Made by a program: the position numbers and the translations under genes
Notes under the pieces: model-generated
The model's database searches: none
What the model saw: the letters and a program-made list of their open reading frames with translations, nothing else
Told to the model about the DNA's origin: nothing
Shown here: positions 23,019 to 34,329 of the stretch, one piece after another
How the letters are laid out: each line of letters begins with the position of its first letter
Position numbering within the stretch: the first letter of the stretch is position 1
Origin: Gordius sp. MW1
Taxonomy: Eukaryota > Nematomorpha > Gordioida > Gordea > Gordiidae
Length of the DNA stretch: 64,000 bases
Direction: 5' to 3'
NCBI GenBank assembly: GCA_964036665.1
Contig: OZ038528.1
Span: 16,231,245-16,295,244, forward strand

Positions 23019-26000
23019 ATGCGGAAAAACCAAGAAAAAGCGCTATGAACTATAATTCATACAGGTGGATAGTTCGAGAGTACGAAGAAAATCATACTTT
23101 AAAATGCCGCCAATTCTTGCATCAATACATCGTAAATATGTATGCCAAAATTGAATCGGAACGTCTGCTCTACATCCGTTTAAATCAGACCAAACTTCGC
23201 TCAGAAGAATATGTTCATTTGCGAGATACAGTTCTTAACGACGCTAATACAAATAACGTTGAGAAACTAACCATTTTGCCCTCAACATACACCGGAAGTC
23301 CGCGTCATATACATGAATACGCCCAAGATTCAATCGCGTATGTTCGTAACTACTGTCGTTCGGACTTATTCATTTCATTTACATGCAATCCTGCATGGGT
23401 GAGGTACAGGAACTCTTAGTTCATGGCCAATCACCAGTCGATAAGCATGACATCACAGCACGTGTTTTCCGACAGAAACTTAGATCAATGATAAATCTCA
23501 TTACTAAGCACGAGTAATTCTGCCCTGTGCGTTGCCGGATGTACTCTGTTGAATGGCAAAAGAGAGGTTTACCGCATGCCCATATACTCATATGGCTATA
23601 TATTAAGATCACACCCAACGAAATCGACTCAATAATATGAGCTGAAATACCTGATCCCGAACTTGATAAGGACTTATACGAAATTGTTATTAAAAATATG
23701 ATACACCGCCCTTGCATAACGTTCAATCCAAAATCGCCATGCATGATAGACGGCAAATGCTCAAAGCGATATCCTCAACTCTTGGTATGCAACACAATTA
23801 CAGGAAGTGATGGATATCCTTTGTACAAATGAAGATCAACAGAGGATGGTGGACACGTGTCAACCATTCAACGGCGGAACGCAATCGTCGAGGTAGATAA
23901 TCGCTGGGTTGTTCCATATTCTCCTCTGCTACTAAAATTATATAGATCACACATTAACGTTGAATATTGTAACTCTGTTAAATCTATTAAATACATTTGT
24001 AAGTATGCTAACAAAGGCAGTGACATGGCAGTTTTTACCGTTCAACCAGATAGTCCTGCGAATATAGCGAGCCTTCACACTGATGAAATTGCACGGTAAC
24101 AGGCTGGAAGATACATAAGCAGCAACTAAGCCATATGGCGTATTTTATCCTTTCCTATTCATGAACGTAGTCCTGCTGTGGTTCACTTAGCAGTAAATCT
24201 AGAAAATGGGCATGCGTTTATTTTGCAAATGCAAATGTTAAACAAATAGCATTAAATCCCCCAGATACAACGTTAACAGCTTTCTTCAAGCTGTGTCAGC
24301 TTGATGATTTTGCGCAAACATTGCTATATTCCGAAGTGCCTATGTATTACACTTGGATTTCGCGCACCAGATCCTTTGAACGTCATAAACGCGGAAAGCC
24401 AGTCCCCGGACGGCCTGACATATACCAAGCTAATGTGATAGGCCGTCTATACACTGTTCACCCCAATCCAGATAAGTGTTTCTTTCTTCGCATGCTTTTA
24501 GTTAACGTTCACGGTCCAACGTGTTTCCAGCAGTTAAAAGTGGTCAACGGCGTTGCACATACCACTTTCCGCAGTGCATGCCAAGCTATGCATTTAATAG
24601 AGCACGATAATCATTTGGGAGAATGCATTAGAAACGCGTGCCATACTTCACATCCTAAACAAATTCGTGCATTGTTTGCTATTATATTAACCTCCTGCTC
24701 TCCGTCATGTCCTACCCAGTTATGGAATAAATATAAAGCTTATATGGCAGAGGATATCATCCATCGGAATAGTCATACACATTGTAATATTCCGTTGGAT
24801 CAAATGCTACAACACTATAATGAATTTCTTGAAGATTTATGCTTACAAATAGGAAACAAGGCTTTGAATCAATTGGGTATGCCTGTACCAACTAGATCTG
24901 CTGCTGATACATTTGATGTAGACCTACATCGAGAACAAAATTACAACCAAAGTGATCTTATGTCTTATGTGCGATTTAATGTTCCAAAGCTAACGACGCA
25001 ACAAAAAGCCGTTTACGATAAGATTTTGCTTGCTGTTAATAAAAATTATGGAGAAGTCTTTTTCTTAGATGCTCCTGGAGATACTTGTAAAACCTTTCTA
25101 CTGACATTGCTCCTGACAACTATTCGTTCTCAAAATGATGTAGCCGTGGCTCTAGCGTCTTCCGGAATAGCTGCTACATTGTTACACGGTGGGAAAATTG
25201 CTCATTCCGCATTCCTTTAAACGTTTATTACAGTGGAACTCCAATGTGCAACATTTCCAGAACATCTGGAATGGGTAAAGTATTACAGAAGTGCAAACTG
25301 ATCGTGTGGGATGAATGCACAATAGCTCATAAAAAATCGCTCGAAGCTCTTAATCGGTCTTTGCAAGATTTACGAGGAAACTGCAAACCTTTTGGTAACA
25401 CAATAGTATTGCTTGCAGGAGATTTCAGGAAAACTTTACCGGTGCCTCCTCGATCCACCCCTGCCGACGAAATCAATGCTTGCCTAAAATATTCTATTTT
25501 GTGGCCTTATGTCAAAAAGTTACATCTAACTACTAATATGAGGGTATTATTACAAAATGATCCTGCAGGTGAGATATTCTCCCATCAATTGCTAGAAATT
25601 GGGAACGTAACGATGCCCGTTGGAGTATGTTCAGGACGGATTTTTTTTCCTATCAACTTCTGGAATTTTGTTCCGTCAAAAAGTGCTTTGATTGAAAAGT
25701 GTTTCCAAATATTAACGCTCATTATCATGATCGCGTTTGGCTAGCCAAAGGGCTTTTCTCGCCCCCAAGAATAAAGACATGCACGAGCTTAACAATCTCA
25801 TCCTGTCAAACATTCGAGGCGATTTAAATACTTACAAGTCTGTTGACATTGAAGTTGTTGCTGATTTTTAAATCGATCTTCCAGAAATACCACCTCACAT
25901 TTTGCATTTGAAAATTAGCGTCCCGATTATCATGATGCGCAATATCAATCAGTCCAAACTTTGCAATGGCACACGTCTCGCTGTGAAACGCTTAATGTGC

Positions 26001-26720
26001 AACGTTGTTAAAGCCACGATTTTGACTGGACCATTCACTGGAGAAGATGTCCTTATCCCACGATCACTTTGATTCCGACAGATTTACCTTTTGAATTAAA
26101 AAGATTGCGATTTCCCTTTAAACTTGCATTTGCTAACACTAAGTCGCAAGGACAATCTTTAGAAATTTGTGGTATAGATTTAGAAACAGATTGCTTTTCA
26201 CATGGCCAACTATATGTTGCGTGTCCTCGCGTTGGTAACCCACAAAATGTGTTTATCTACACAAATAAGAAAATGCCAAAAAATATTGTCTACCCTTAAG
26301 CATTATAACAGTGTGTTGATCAAGTTTGACTCTAGCAGCTTAGTTAACGCAAACATTTAAGCAGGTATATTGCGTTAATTTATTTATAACTTATATGCCA
26401 TATATATTTTAGCATCTGTCACTCAATCTTACGACCGTCTTTGTCACGCTTAACAATTATTACAAAAGAAGAATACGGAGTTTATGATTTAAAAAAATAG
26501 AATGCTATATTATGTAAATATATATTATATAGTTTTATAATAGGAAAAGGGATATTTATAAACGATTGAATAGATTTCAGCCGTTTTAAATATTTATTTG
26601 GTATTTTTTATTTTTATAGGTCAAAAAGTGCGATGTTAAACTCTCTTACAGATTAATTTGTACTAATTATTTAGCTAATAAGGGACTAAGCCAAAGCAAC
26701 GCTTGGCCGGGCACAGCTAG
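23019..26720 (+). mobile_element. decayed autonomous Helitron (family 1), 5'-truncated
   Basis: Rep-helicase coding sequence starts near 23025 without any Helitron 5' end. The element finishes at 26720 with CAGCTAG before a T (26721), preceded by the hairpin GCCAA-GC-loop-GC-TTGGC. The final bases GGCCGGGCACAGCTAG are the same as in the non-autonomous element at 10603-12129. The left end abuts, head to head, the minus-strand Helitron. Confidence 0.86.
23025..26299 (+). pseudogene. Helitron Rep-helicase, broken
   Basis: Blocks in order: KSAMNYNSYRW and LRSEEYVHLRD (23035-23240); YTGSPRHIHEYAQDS; the HUH block KRGLPHAHILIW at about 23560-23595; SIKYICKYANKGSDMAVF with the tyrosine pair at 23982-24010; YSEVPMYYTW to LGMPVPTRSA (24321-24900); Walker A at about 25070-25095; VWDECTIAHK near 25305; LLAGDFRKTLPVPPRST near 25410; and FKLAFANTKSQGQSLEICGI near 26115. 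The domains are those of a Helitron transposase. Walker A reads APGDTCKT instead of APGGTGKT, which should abolish ATP binding. Stops at 23417, 23640, 24097, 24128, 25218 and others confirm decay. Confidence 0.9.
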
Positions 26721-26772
26721 TTAATTATAAAATATTATACTTAATATCATCAATTTTAAAGATATTTCCCGT

Positions 26773-27810
26773 GTATCTTGCAATGTAAGTGACTCGACAC
26801 TTTAAACCCGACCCGACCCGAAAGCATATTAAAATTTTCAACCCGAACACGACCCGAAAGTAGGAGAGACCGAGGCTAGTCGTAGCCCGGGGTTACCATT
26901 ATCTTTCTAATTATTTTTTAAGATAATAATGATATTAAATCAAAATTTAAACCATCGTGTATTTTTTCATACGGTATGAGTTAAAAAATTTTTGTTTAAA
27001 AAAAACAAAATTTAAAATTTTTATTGAGAAAAAACGGTTATTGGGGCTATTAGTAACCTTTACAAAAAAATTTATTTTGCACATAAAATTTTTTGGCTGA
27101 TTTTGATTAATTTAACTTATATCTTATAAAGGGAGATTTTTTATATAAAAACCGTCTAATGATTAAATTTTTATATGCAATATAACATCTTAAATTATTC
27201 ATTGTTTATGAAAATATGGGTCGGGGCTAGTCGGAGAGGGGCTATTGCTAGCCATTTTTCATTGTGTCTTACAAATGACAAGATTCAAAAAACAAAAAAA
27301 TTTGTTTAATAATCTAACTTAGTCTTATTTGGAATAGAAATAGACTATGATTATACATTATAAAACGACTAAAAGTTTTTTTCCATTGCTAAACCCGTCT
27401 TTTAAGTGTTCTTAAGTGAGATTGTCATCTTTACATTTTTTTATTTGTTTGATATAAAATACAATAATATTACATTTGCATTTTCTACATATTTTTATAA
27501 CGAAACAATCTTTTTATTGATTTGAGCATACACTAATAAGAAGTGTCAGAGTTAATCAATCGGCTATGACTAGCCCCGGGCATTTTTGAAATTTTTTGGA
27601 TTTTTGTTTTTTTTAAACTTAATTTGTGAGAAAACTATTACTTATTTTCCTCCATTTTTCCTATAGTAAAAATACACCTTAAAAATATATTCTAACAAAA
27701 AATTGGAAAAATAATTTATGGCTAAAGTAGCCCCGGTCTCCCCTATATTAAAATTTTCAACCCGAACCCGACCCGATATCGGGTCAAGTCGGGTCTCGTG
27801 CAGTTCTCTA
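26773..27810. mobile_element. hAT-like CCCGACCCG element interrupted by a mariner-like element
   Basis: The right end is CGTGCAGTTCTCTA at 27810. The left end near 26773 (CTTGCAATGTAAGTGACTC) is decayed. Both flanks of the insert at 26863-27743 carry ATTAAAATTTTCAACCCGAA, the family's internal repeat. The family also has an end at 17292. Confidence 0.45.
26863..27743. mobile_element. mariner-like non-autonomous element, TA-flanked
   Basis: The inverted ends are GGAGAGACCGAGGCTAG and, on the other strand, GGGGAGACCGGGGCTACTTT. A TA dinucleotide lies immediately outside each end (26861-26862 and 27744-27745), as in the Tc1/mariner group. The 881-bp interior is AT-rich with an internal CGGGGCTAGTCGGAGAGGGG word near 27230 and shows no transposase. 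Confidence 0.65.
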
Positions 27811-28808
27811 GCGAAGAGCGTCTTCCTAGGCCTATTTACCAAAGGTGCCCGGACACCAAGCGATTAAATGTATAATAATGTTGTTTAATAGGACTTCGTA
27901 TTTGTTGATTTTCCCACCCTCAGCAAAAAAAGAGAGAATCATTGTAGTTGTTGGAAGAGGCGAATCTAAGGTGAAGGTCATTGCTCCAGGCGATTAAAGA
28001 TGAACCATTGTAGCGCATACGTTGTTCCTAAAAGTTTGATGGCTCTGAGATGCATGGGATTTTCGACTTTTTAAGTGCGCGTTAACTTAAAGTATTAATA
28101 AATTTCATTGTATAAAATCGGTGGATTTGGATTGATAGCGTAGGTAGAGGGAAATGGAACGCGATATTTCTGGCTATAAAAGCCCATCACCAGGGGAAAA
28201 ATAATAAAAATAAAAATGGAGAAGATGAAGTCTCGAAAATTAAAAATAAAGTAAAGTGTGTAAATACGGAGATATAGATATAAAAAACGACCTTAGTCTA
28301 ACATATTTAAGTTTGTAGGTCAGACAATGTAAGGGATGCCGGGTTTAGTGGCTAGGGCTTGTTTTGGGCTGGTCTTCTGGTCGGTCTTGCCTATCAGGCC
28401 TGACCAGAGTATAAATAGTTATTAATTTTTGCCCAAGTCCGACCCGAAATTCTATAATCTAAATTAAATTTAAAATCGCTTGGGGGCCGGAGGCGTCAAA
28501 ATTTTGCTCCAGGACTGTACTCTGTATAAATCTTCAAAAAGTGCAAAAGGGCTTATTATAGCTACTCTAAACTAATTATGAAAAATAAGGTCAGGAAAAA
28601 AACGAAAAGTTTCCTCCTAGGGGGCATCAAGGATATTAATAACGGGCTTTCACGGCTTACTTATTTTATTCCAGTATTGCCTGTTTCCGGGTTAATTTTA
28701 CAAGACCCTTATTTGTTGCCCGGTAATTATGTAATCAAGTACCTATATGTTGTATAAAAATATATTACATAATCTAAATAAATTTTTTTGTTTTTAATTA
28801 GTCCAATA
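27811..28808. other. intergenic, no gene seen
   Basis: AT-rich sequence with a few GC-rich words near 28340-28400 (TTTTGGGCTGGTCTTCTGG) that may be a decayed element. No coding signal. Confidence 0.45.
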
Positions 28809-29122
28809 CAGTCAAAACCGTTTAATTGCAAAGCCATGGGCCTGAATTTTTTTTCGCGATTAACCGATATTTCGTGATTAAACGATGGAAATAAAAGTAT
28901 ATGTACATTTATTCATTTCTTACGCTTCGCAATAAAACGATATTTTATATAATTATATGGTTGATTTAAGGACTCGAAAATGTTTGTGAATATCCGATTG
29001 TACTATTAAGCGATTTGTCAATAAACGATGTTTTTTTTATATTATCGTTTAAAAAAAAACAAAATGGCGGTTAACTTCGCGATTAAAAGATTTTCGCGAT
29101 AATCCGATTTGAAGTTTCGCTG
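28809..29122. mobile_element. TA-flanked MITE, CAGTCRAAAC family, copy 1
   Basis: The 314-bp element starts CAGTCAAAACCG and ends AAGTTTCGCTG, with TA on both sides (28807-28808 and 29123-29124). Nearly its whole length matches the element at 54792-55121 in inverse orientation (words CGCGATTAACCGATATTTCG and CAAAATGGCGGTTAACTTCG). The ends and TA duplication suggest the pogo/mariner group. No protein is encoded. Confidence 0.8.
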
Positions 29123-29447
29123 TATATTAAAGGCAAAGTTTTATCTATAAAGAACTACTTAGAATTTTCAGCATATACGTTTTTTAGGTCATCGAAGAAT
29201 TAAGGGTTAAATTTTGATTTGTATTATAGAGATTCCTTACTATACAAGATTATATCTATGGCAAAATTAAATTTTTTATTTTAGAGCTAATGTTGTCTTT
29301 ATTTTTATTAACGAAGTATATTTCACAGGAATATCCCTTACGAATTAAAGTACCAATAGTAAAAAAATTAGTTAAATGATGAAAAATTTAATAGACACTT
29401 AAAAAACCTTAATTAAAACATTATTTTTAATAAGTGGACATTTTGCT
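29123..29447. other. intergenic, nothing recognised
   Basis: AT-rich spacer between the MITE and the left TSD of the LINE. Confidence 0.5.
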
Positions 29448-29462
29448 TACTCACAACGGAAT

Positions 29463-32340
29463 CTTCTTTATCGTGTTGAAAATCCCACAGACGGTAAGTT
29501 TTCAGCAGCCTCTTCCATCTGAGTCGCGTAAATGCCATGCCCATTTCTATCTGTTTGACGTCCATATCCTTTTCGACCAGTCGTTTCCAGGTGGCACGTG
29601 GTCTGCCCCTTCCTCTTCTTCCAGGCACGTCCATCTCCAGCGTTCGCCGTGTGACATCGTCCTCGTCTCTTCGTAATACATGGCCGTACCATCGAAGTCG
29701 ATTTTCTCTTAAGAAGTCCTTCGTCGCTTGTATACCCATCTTTGTCATCAAGGATTCGTTCGTCCTGCGATCCAGCTTGGTGTAGCCTAAGCTCCATCGC
29801 ACCATTCTCATTTCCGTGACTTGCAATATTTTCTCCTCCGCGGTGGTTACAGCCCATGTTTCGCTCCCGTAAAGCAAGACCGGTCGCACGGTGGTTTTGT
29901 ACGCCTTGCTTTTCAACCAAATTGGTATCTTTTTGTCACACATGACACCGGAGATGCTGCGCCACTTGAGCCATGCTTTCTTGATCCGAGAATGGACTTC
30001 GGCGGTACATCCTCCCTCTTGATGTAATAGCGAGCCAAGATATGTGAACTTATCAACCTCCGTGTACATTGGACCGTCATTTTTGTGCATTTGCGGACTA
30101 CCGCCCATCGTTTGCATGTAAACCGTTTTCTTCTCGCTGACCTTTAACCCGAATTCCGAAAAACGTTCTGACCATTTTTTCGCCTGATGAAAAACCCCTT
30201 CTCTTGTTTCATCGCATAGGACAATATCATCGGCATATAGCATAGTCCAAGGGGCTGGCTTGTGCAAGTCCTTTGTTATTGTATCCATAATTAGATTAAA
30301 CAAGAATGGGCTTAACGCTGACCCTTAATGTAGTCCAATCATTATTCGGAAGGGTTTCGTTTTTTCTACGGTAGTCCTAACAGATGCAATTGCGCCATTA
30401 TACATTTCCTTGATAAGTCAACATATCCTTCGGGTACATTTCTGGCTCTAAGGGACCACCATAGTCTCTCGGAACCGTATCGTAGGCCTTTTCTAAATCG
30501 ATGAAGACCATGTGTAAGTTCTTTCTTATGTCGCCATATTTTTCCATCGTCTGCTTCAACGCTAAGATTGGATCCATCGTTGATTTACCGGCCACGAATC
30601 CAAACTGATTAGGCGAGAGACATACTTCGTTATTGAGCCTTTTCACTAGCACCCTTTCTAGTAGTTTTAGTGAGTGGCAGGTCAACTTGATACCTCTAAA
30701 GTTGCCACATTCCTGCGCGTCTCTTTTGCCTTTGTATTTGGGTATGATCGTACTTTCCCTCCATTGGTCAGGGATACGACTCTCATACAGCATAGCGTTA
30801 AATAGGCCTGTCATTATGTCGATTCCTTCTCCTTTGCACCCAAGCCAAGCTTCGATCGGTAAATCATCGGGACCTAGCGCTTTCCCTTTCCGCATCTTTG
30901 TTAGTTGCGCTCCTACTTCATAAGCCTGCAATGGTAAAACCAAGTTCGAGTTTGGTTCCACCCTCTCTAGCGGTCTTCTATCATTCGTTTTGTTCATCAT
31001 ATTTTGGAAATAATTTTTCCATCTTTTGATGACTTCCTTCGGTTTGCACAACGTTCGTCCCTCTTCACTTTTAATGACTTTCAGTGTCCCGACATCTCGA
31101 CTTTTTTTCTCCCTAATCTTTGCGAGTTTATACATGACTATGTCGCCGCCCTTGGTATCGAGCTTGTTTGCCATCTCGGTGTAAGCCTCGTTCTTCGCTA
31201 TCGCAACCGCTATCTTAGCTTTGCGTTTCGCTTCACGATATGCCACGTAGTCTCCTCCTTTCTTCGTTTTGTACCATCGTAGGTACAACGCCTTCTTTTC
31301 TTCTATAGCCTCTTTGACCGAGTCATTCCACCACCATAGTTCACGCTTGTGAGCTCTGCCGCCCTTAGTTCGTCCCAAGATTTGAAAGGCCGTTTCCTTT
31401 AGAACATTTGCAACGGTGTCCCACCTTTTGTTAATGTCGCCCCCCAAGCCTGCAACCTTCAAGAGCGGAGTTGCTCGAGCGTGAAACATTTCATTTGCAC
31501 GATCATCCTTAAGCTTTTCGTACTTTGTCCTTGGTGTGTAGACTTTTCTCCTTTCGGGAAAAATCTTTCTTGCTATATCGAGGACAACTGGCCGATGTTG
31601 TTTGGCGATTTCTTCCCCCAATATAACCTTGCAATCTTTAACTTGCCACAAATTTTTGCGCTTCACTAGGATGTAGTCGACCTGTGTAAGGTGATCCCCA
31701 CTGCTGTACGTCGCTAAATGTTCGGTACGCTTCTGAAGGAAGGTATTCACAATGGCCATATCGTAAGCTTGCGCCATCTGTATTAACTTCTCTCCCTCTT
31801 TATTCTTCACCCCATAGCCGTGCGCCGTGATTTCGTTCGTACACGCCCCTTTCTTTCCCAACGTGCTCATTAAAGTCTGCTCCGATGATATTCTCGTCAC
31901 TTCACGTAGCGTATTTCTTTTTCGAGCTTCTCATAGAATTCGTCCTTCTCATTTTCGGAACATCCAACCTGGGGCGAATACGCACAAATAACATTGACAA
32001 GGCCGCCTTGATCCGCCAGCTTTATGCACATCTATCCGAGCATCGTTTGACTTCGACTACCTTGTCCTTAAAGGAATCGCTAAGCATTATACCGACCCCG
32101 TTCTTCCGTGATGGGGAACCCGAGTAGTATAGCTTGTAACCATCTCCTAGCTCCCTGACTTTTGTTCCCTGCCACCACGTTTCTTGTAGACACGCTATGT
32201 GTATCCTTCGCCTTTTTAGAATCTACGCAACCTCGATGCTCTTCCCCGTCAGCATGCCCACATTCCAGCTGGCCACTCTTGTCCGTTCAACAGCTAGATT
32301 CCTTAACCGCCTTCGTTGTGAGTGAGGCGGTAACCCTTAT
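29463..32340 (-). pseudogene. RTE-like endonuclease-reverse transcriptase, broken
   Basis: The AP-type endonuclease comes first: VASWNVGMLTGKS, then HIACLQETWWQG, then DENIIGADFNEHVGKE near 31870-31900, then YILVKRKNLWQVKDCKV. The linker and RT follow: KGKALGPDDLPIEAWLG, QWRESTIIPKYKGK, NFRGIKLTCHSLKLLERVL, NQFGFVAGKSTMDPI and VFIDLEKAYDTVPRD. After a break near 30300-30400 come MLYADDIVLCDETREG (the YADD catalytic box, about 30230) and a C-terminal region with LLYGSETWAVT. It would nick target DNA and copy its own RNA. The endonuclease part has stops near 32220 and 32010 and a frame change near 31900. The RT is split by a stop and frame change near 30330-30400, so it is inactive. The last dozen codons read through into the TSD. 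Confidence 0.9.
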
Positions 32341-32529
32341 ATAATTTTCACATTGCACGGGCGGATGATGCAATGCGCGTCGTTTGGGGAGGACGCCCTA
32401 GCATTCTGGTATAAGTTCGTATTTGAAGCTGCCATGTTGTTTGGAGTTGCTTTTTTACAGCCGGCTTCCGACCTGACGCCAACCCTCCACTTTTTTCACA
32501 CGGACTTGGGACCGTCGTTGGTAGTGTTC
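29463..32529 (-). mobile_element. RTE-like LINE, near full length, with 15-bp TSD
   Basis: The element lies between two copies of TACTCACAACGGAAT (29448-29462 and 32530-32544), the target-site duplication. At 3067 bp it has the size usual for the RTE clade, which has a short 5' region, one ORF and a very short 3' end. On the minus strand it ends ...TTTTCAACACGATAAAGAAG. Reading runs from the endonuclease near 32300 to the RT C-terminus at the 3' end. Confidence 0.88.
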
Positions 32530-32544
32530 TACTCACAACGGAAT

Positions 32545-33662
32545 AATTTAGTAAAATTTTCTATAAATTCATTATGCCTTCCTCTTTCCCTATATCGAAT
32601 ATCCAGACTTGTTGAATGTTGTTGCAAATATTTCGATGGTTTAGGCTTAAAACTCCTCTCCGAGCTCTTACCATCTCATCTATACTTATTAGGTATTTTT
32701 ATTGTAGTGCCCCTTTATGAATGTCTCTATATGCATACTAATTTTTAGGTTTGCTTTAAATCCATGGATCGAGCTGATGGTCTTTAAACTCGAAGACACC
32801 TTGCAAATAATTCTCAGCTATATACGTGGATATATTAAAAAATACAACTACACTTTTGTTTAAAGTAAGTTAGGGATGACGTTTACTAGAGCTTATTCAA
32901 TTATGCTTGATTAATGAAGAACATAGGATCATATTTAGACTTGTTTTAGAGGCTACACAGCTTTAGACTACATGGAAATTGGCCTCGCGCACCTGGTCAG
33001 AATTCCCCACATGCCAAATTTTCCAAGGCAGACAGCCATGCTGCGATTTAGCAAGTCATTTAATGTTCACACCCTCACAGTTAATTAGATTTCCGCCACT
33101 AGCCAACATTACTATCTTAATTAAAATCTATATTTGGGCTTAATAAAATTACTTTTATTTAAGGACGGAATACTTTCTAATCTTTGACCCTTTTGCACCA
33201 TTCCTTAATATGATAAATTTCCCAGGGATGGATTAAATAAAATTAGGAAATTTATAAATAAAACACTCTGAATCTTTAATGTTGTATAGATGGTTTCTAT
33301 TTACCCGTTAAGTGATAGATTTAATAAAGTTTATTACTCCCGACAAATAAATTGTATTTAAATTTCAGACCAAAATTTTTTATTTCATAGTGCTTTTTTC
33401 AAATACACTTTTTGATTCAAGTTTTATGTGTCTATTGTTTTCTATGTGCGAGTTCATTAACTAGTTTTTAACTTTTTTTAATAAATTAGTATTTACATTT
33501 TACGTTTTGCGAAGTCTTTTGATGCGGCGAGTTATTAATGTAGACAAGAGTGTAAAGCTAACCATTTATATTTATAATTAAGATGTTTTTTTATTTCTTT
33601 ATAATTTTTACAGAAATGAAAGCGTTTTTATAAATCTGGTATTTTTATATTGATTTGCTTAG
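32545..33662. other. intergenic, no gene seen
   Basis: AT-rich sequence between the two LINEs. The open frame at 32353-32748 on the plus strand is antisense to the LINE 5' region and then runs into spacer. I see nothing coding. Confidence 0.5.
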
Positions 33663-34035
33663 GTATGTATGTATGTATGTATGTATGTATAAGCCCCGAT
33701 GACAAACAAGAGCTTAGCTAAATCGGCAAGCTAAGATTGAGTCCCATCTAACACCATTGGTGCATCTCGGGCCACGCTAACCAAAGGTTACGTGTTCAGT
33801 TGTTAGTAGGTTAGTGGTTAATTTGTTAGTATACTAAAGCGAAGGTCAGTACTGTTAGTAAGGAGCACTACAGTATAAGCAAAAGCGGACCATGCATGAG
33901 ACTAATATAAGCATATAAATATTAAATATTAAGGATACGACACTTCCTTGAGATTGCGGTAAGAGGACTTGAAGGTTTTCCATTGTTCGCTAGAGCGTCG
34001 GCCTCGGGCTCACGGATCGATGGTGTGGAAAGAAA

Positions 34036-34257
34036 GTGTTTTTCCGATGTGGTTGGTTTGAGGAGCTACCGCTTCTCCAATCAGATTGTGGTACTCGCTA
34101 GGAGGCTCTCCATCCCTGGTTAGCTAGTTTGGGCGTCGGATTGGGGCTTATTTACGATGCAGTTGGGTTGAGGGGCTACCGATTATCCACTCAGATTTCG
34201 GTGTAAGGCCTAGAAGGCTCTCCATGGTTAACTAGTTTGAAACTCAGAACACAGGCT

Positions 34258-34258
<1 letters not shown>
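34036..34258. repeat. two-unit tandem repeat in the LINE 3' UTR
   Basis: Two units of about 110-125 bases share TTGAGGRGCTACCG, CCACTCAGATT-like words, AGAAGGCTCTCCAT and GGTTARCTAGTTT. They lie between the LINE coding end and its simple-repeat tail and look like an internal duplication of the 3' UTR. Confidence 0.6.
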
Positions 34259-34311
<53 letters not shown>

Positions 34312-34315
34312 TATA
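34259..34315. repeat. A-run followed by (TA)n
   Basis: About 31 A are followed by about 13 TA units. It lies just 3' of the LINE stop codon. On the LINE strand it reads (TA)n then T-run, so it is not that element's poly(A) tail. Confidence 0.9.
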
Positions 34316-34329
34316 CTATCTGGGATGTT

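Noticed and set aside
29434-32748. Plus-strand frames across the RTE-like LINE
   Set aside because: Antisense shadows of the endonuclease-RT reading frame.
33960-34030. tRNA-like words (CTAGAGCGTCGGCCTCGG, CACGGATCGATGG)
   Set aside because: No complete cloverleaf or proper B box; it lies within the LINE 3' UTR. At most a distant tRNA-derived trace.
34259-34315. A-run as poly(A) tail of a retroelement
   Set aside because: It is on the wrong strand for the neighbouring LINE, and no plus-strand element with a defined start or TSD precedes it.
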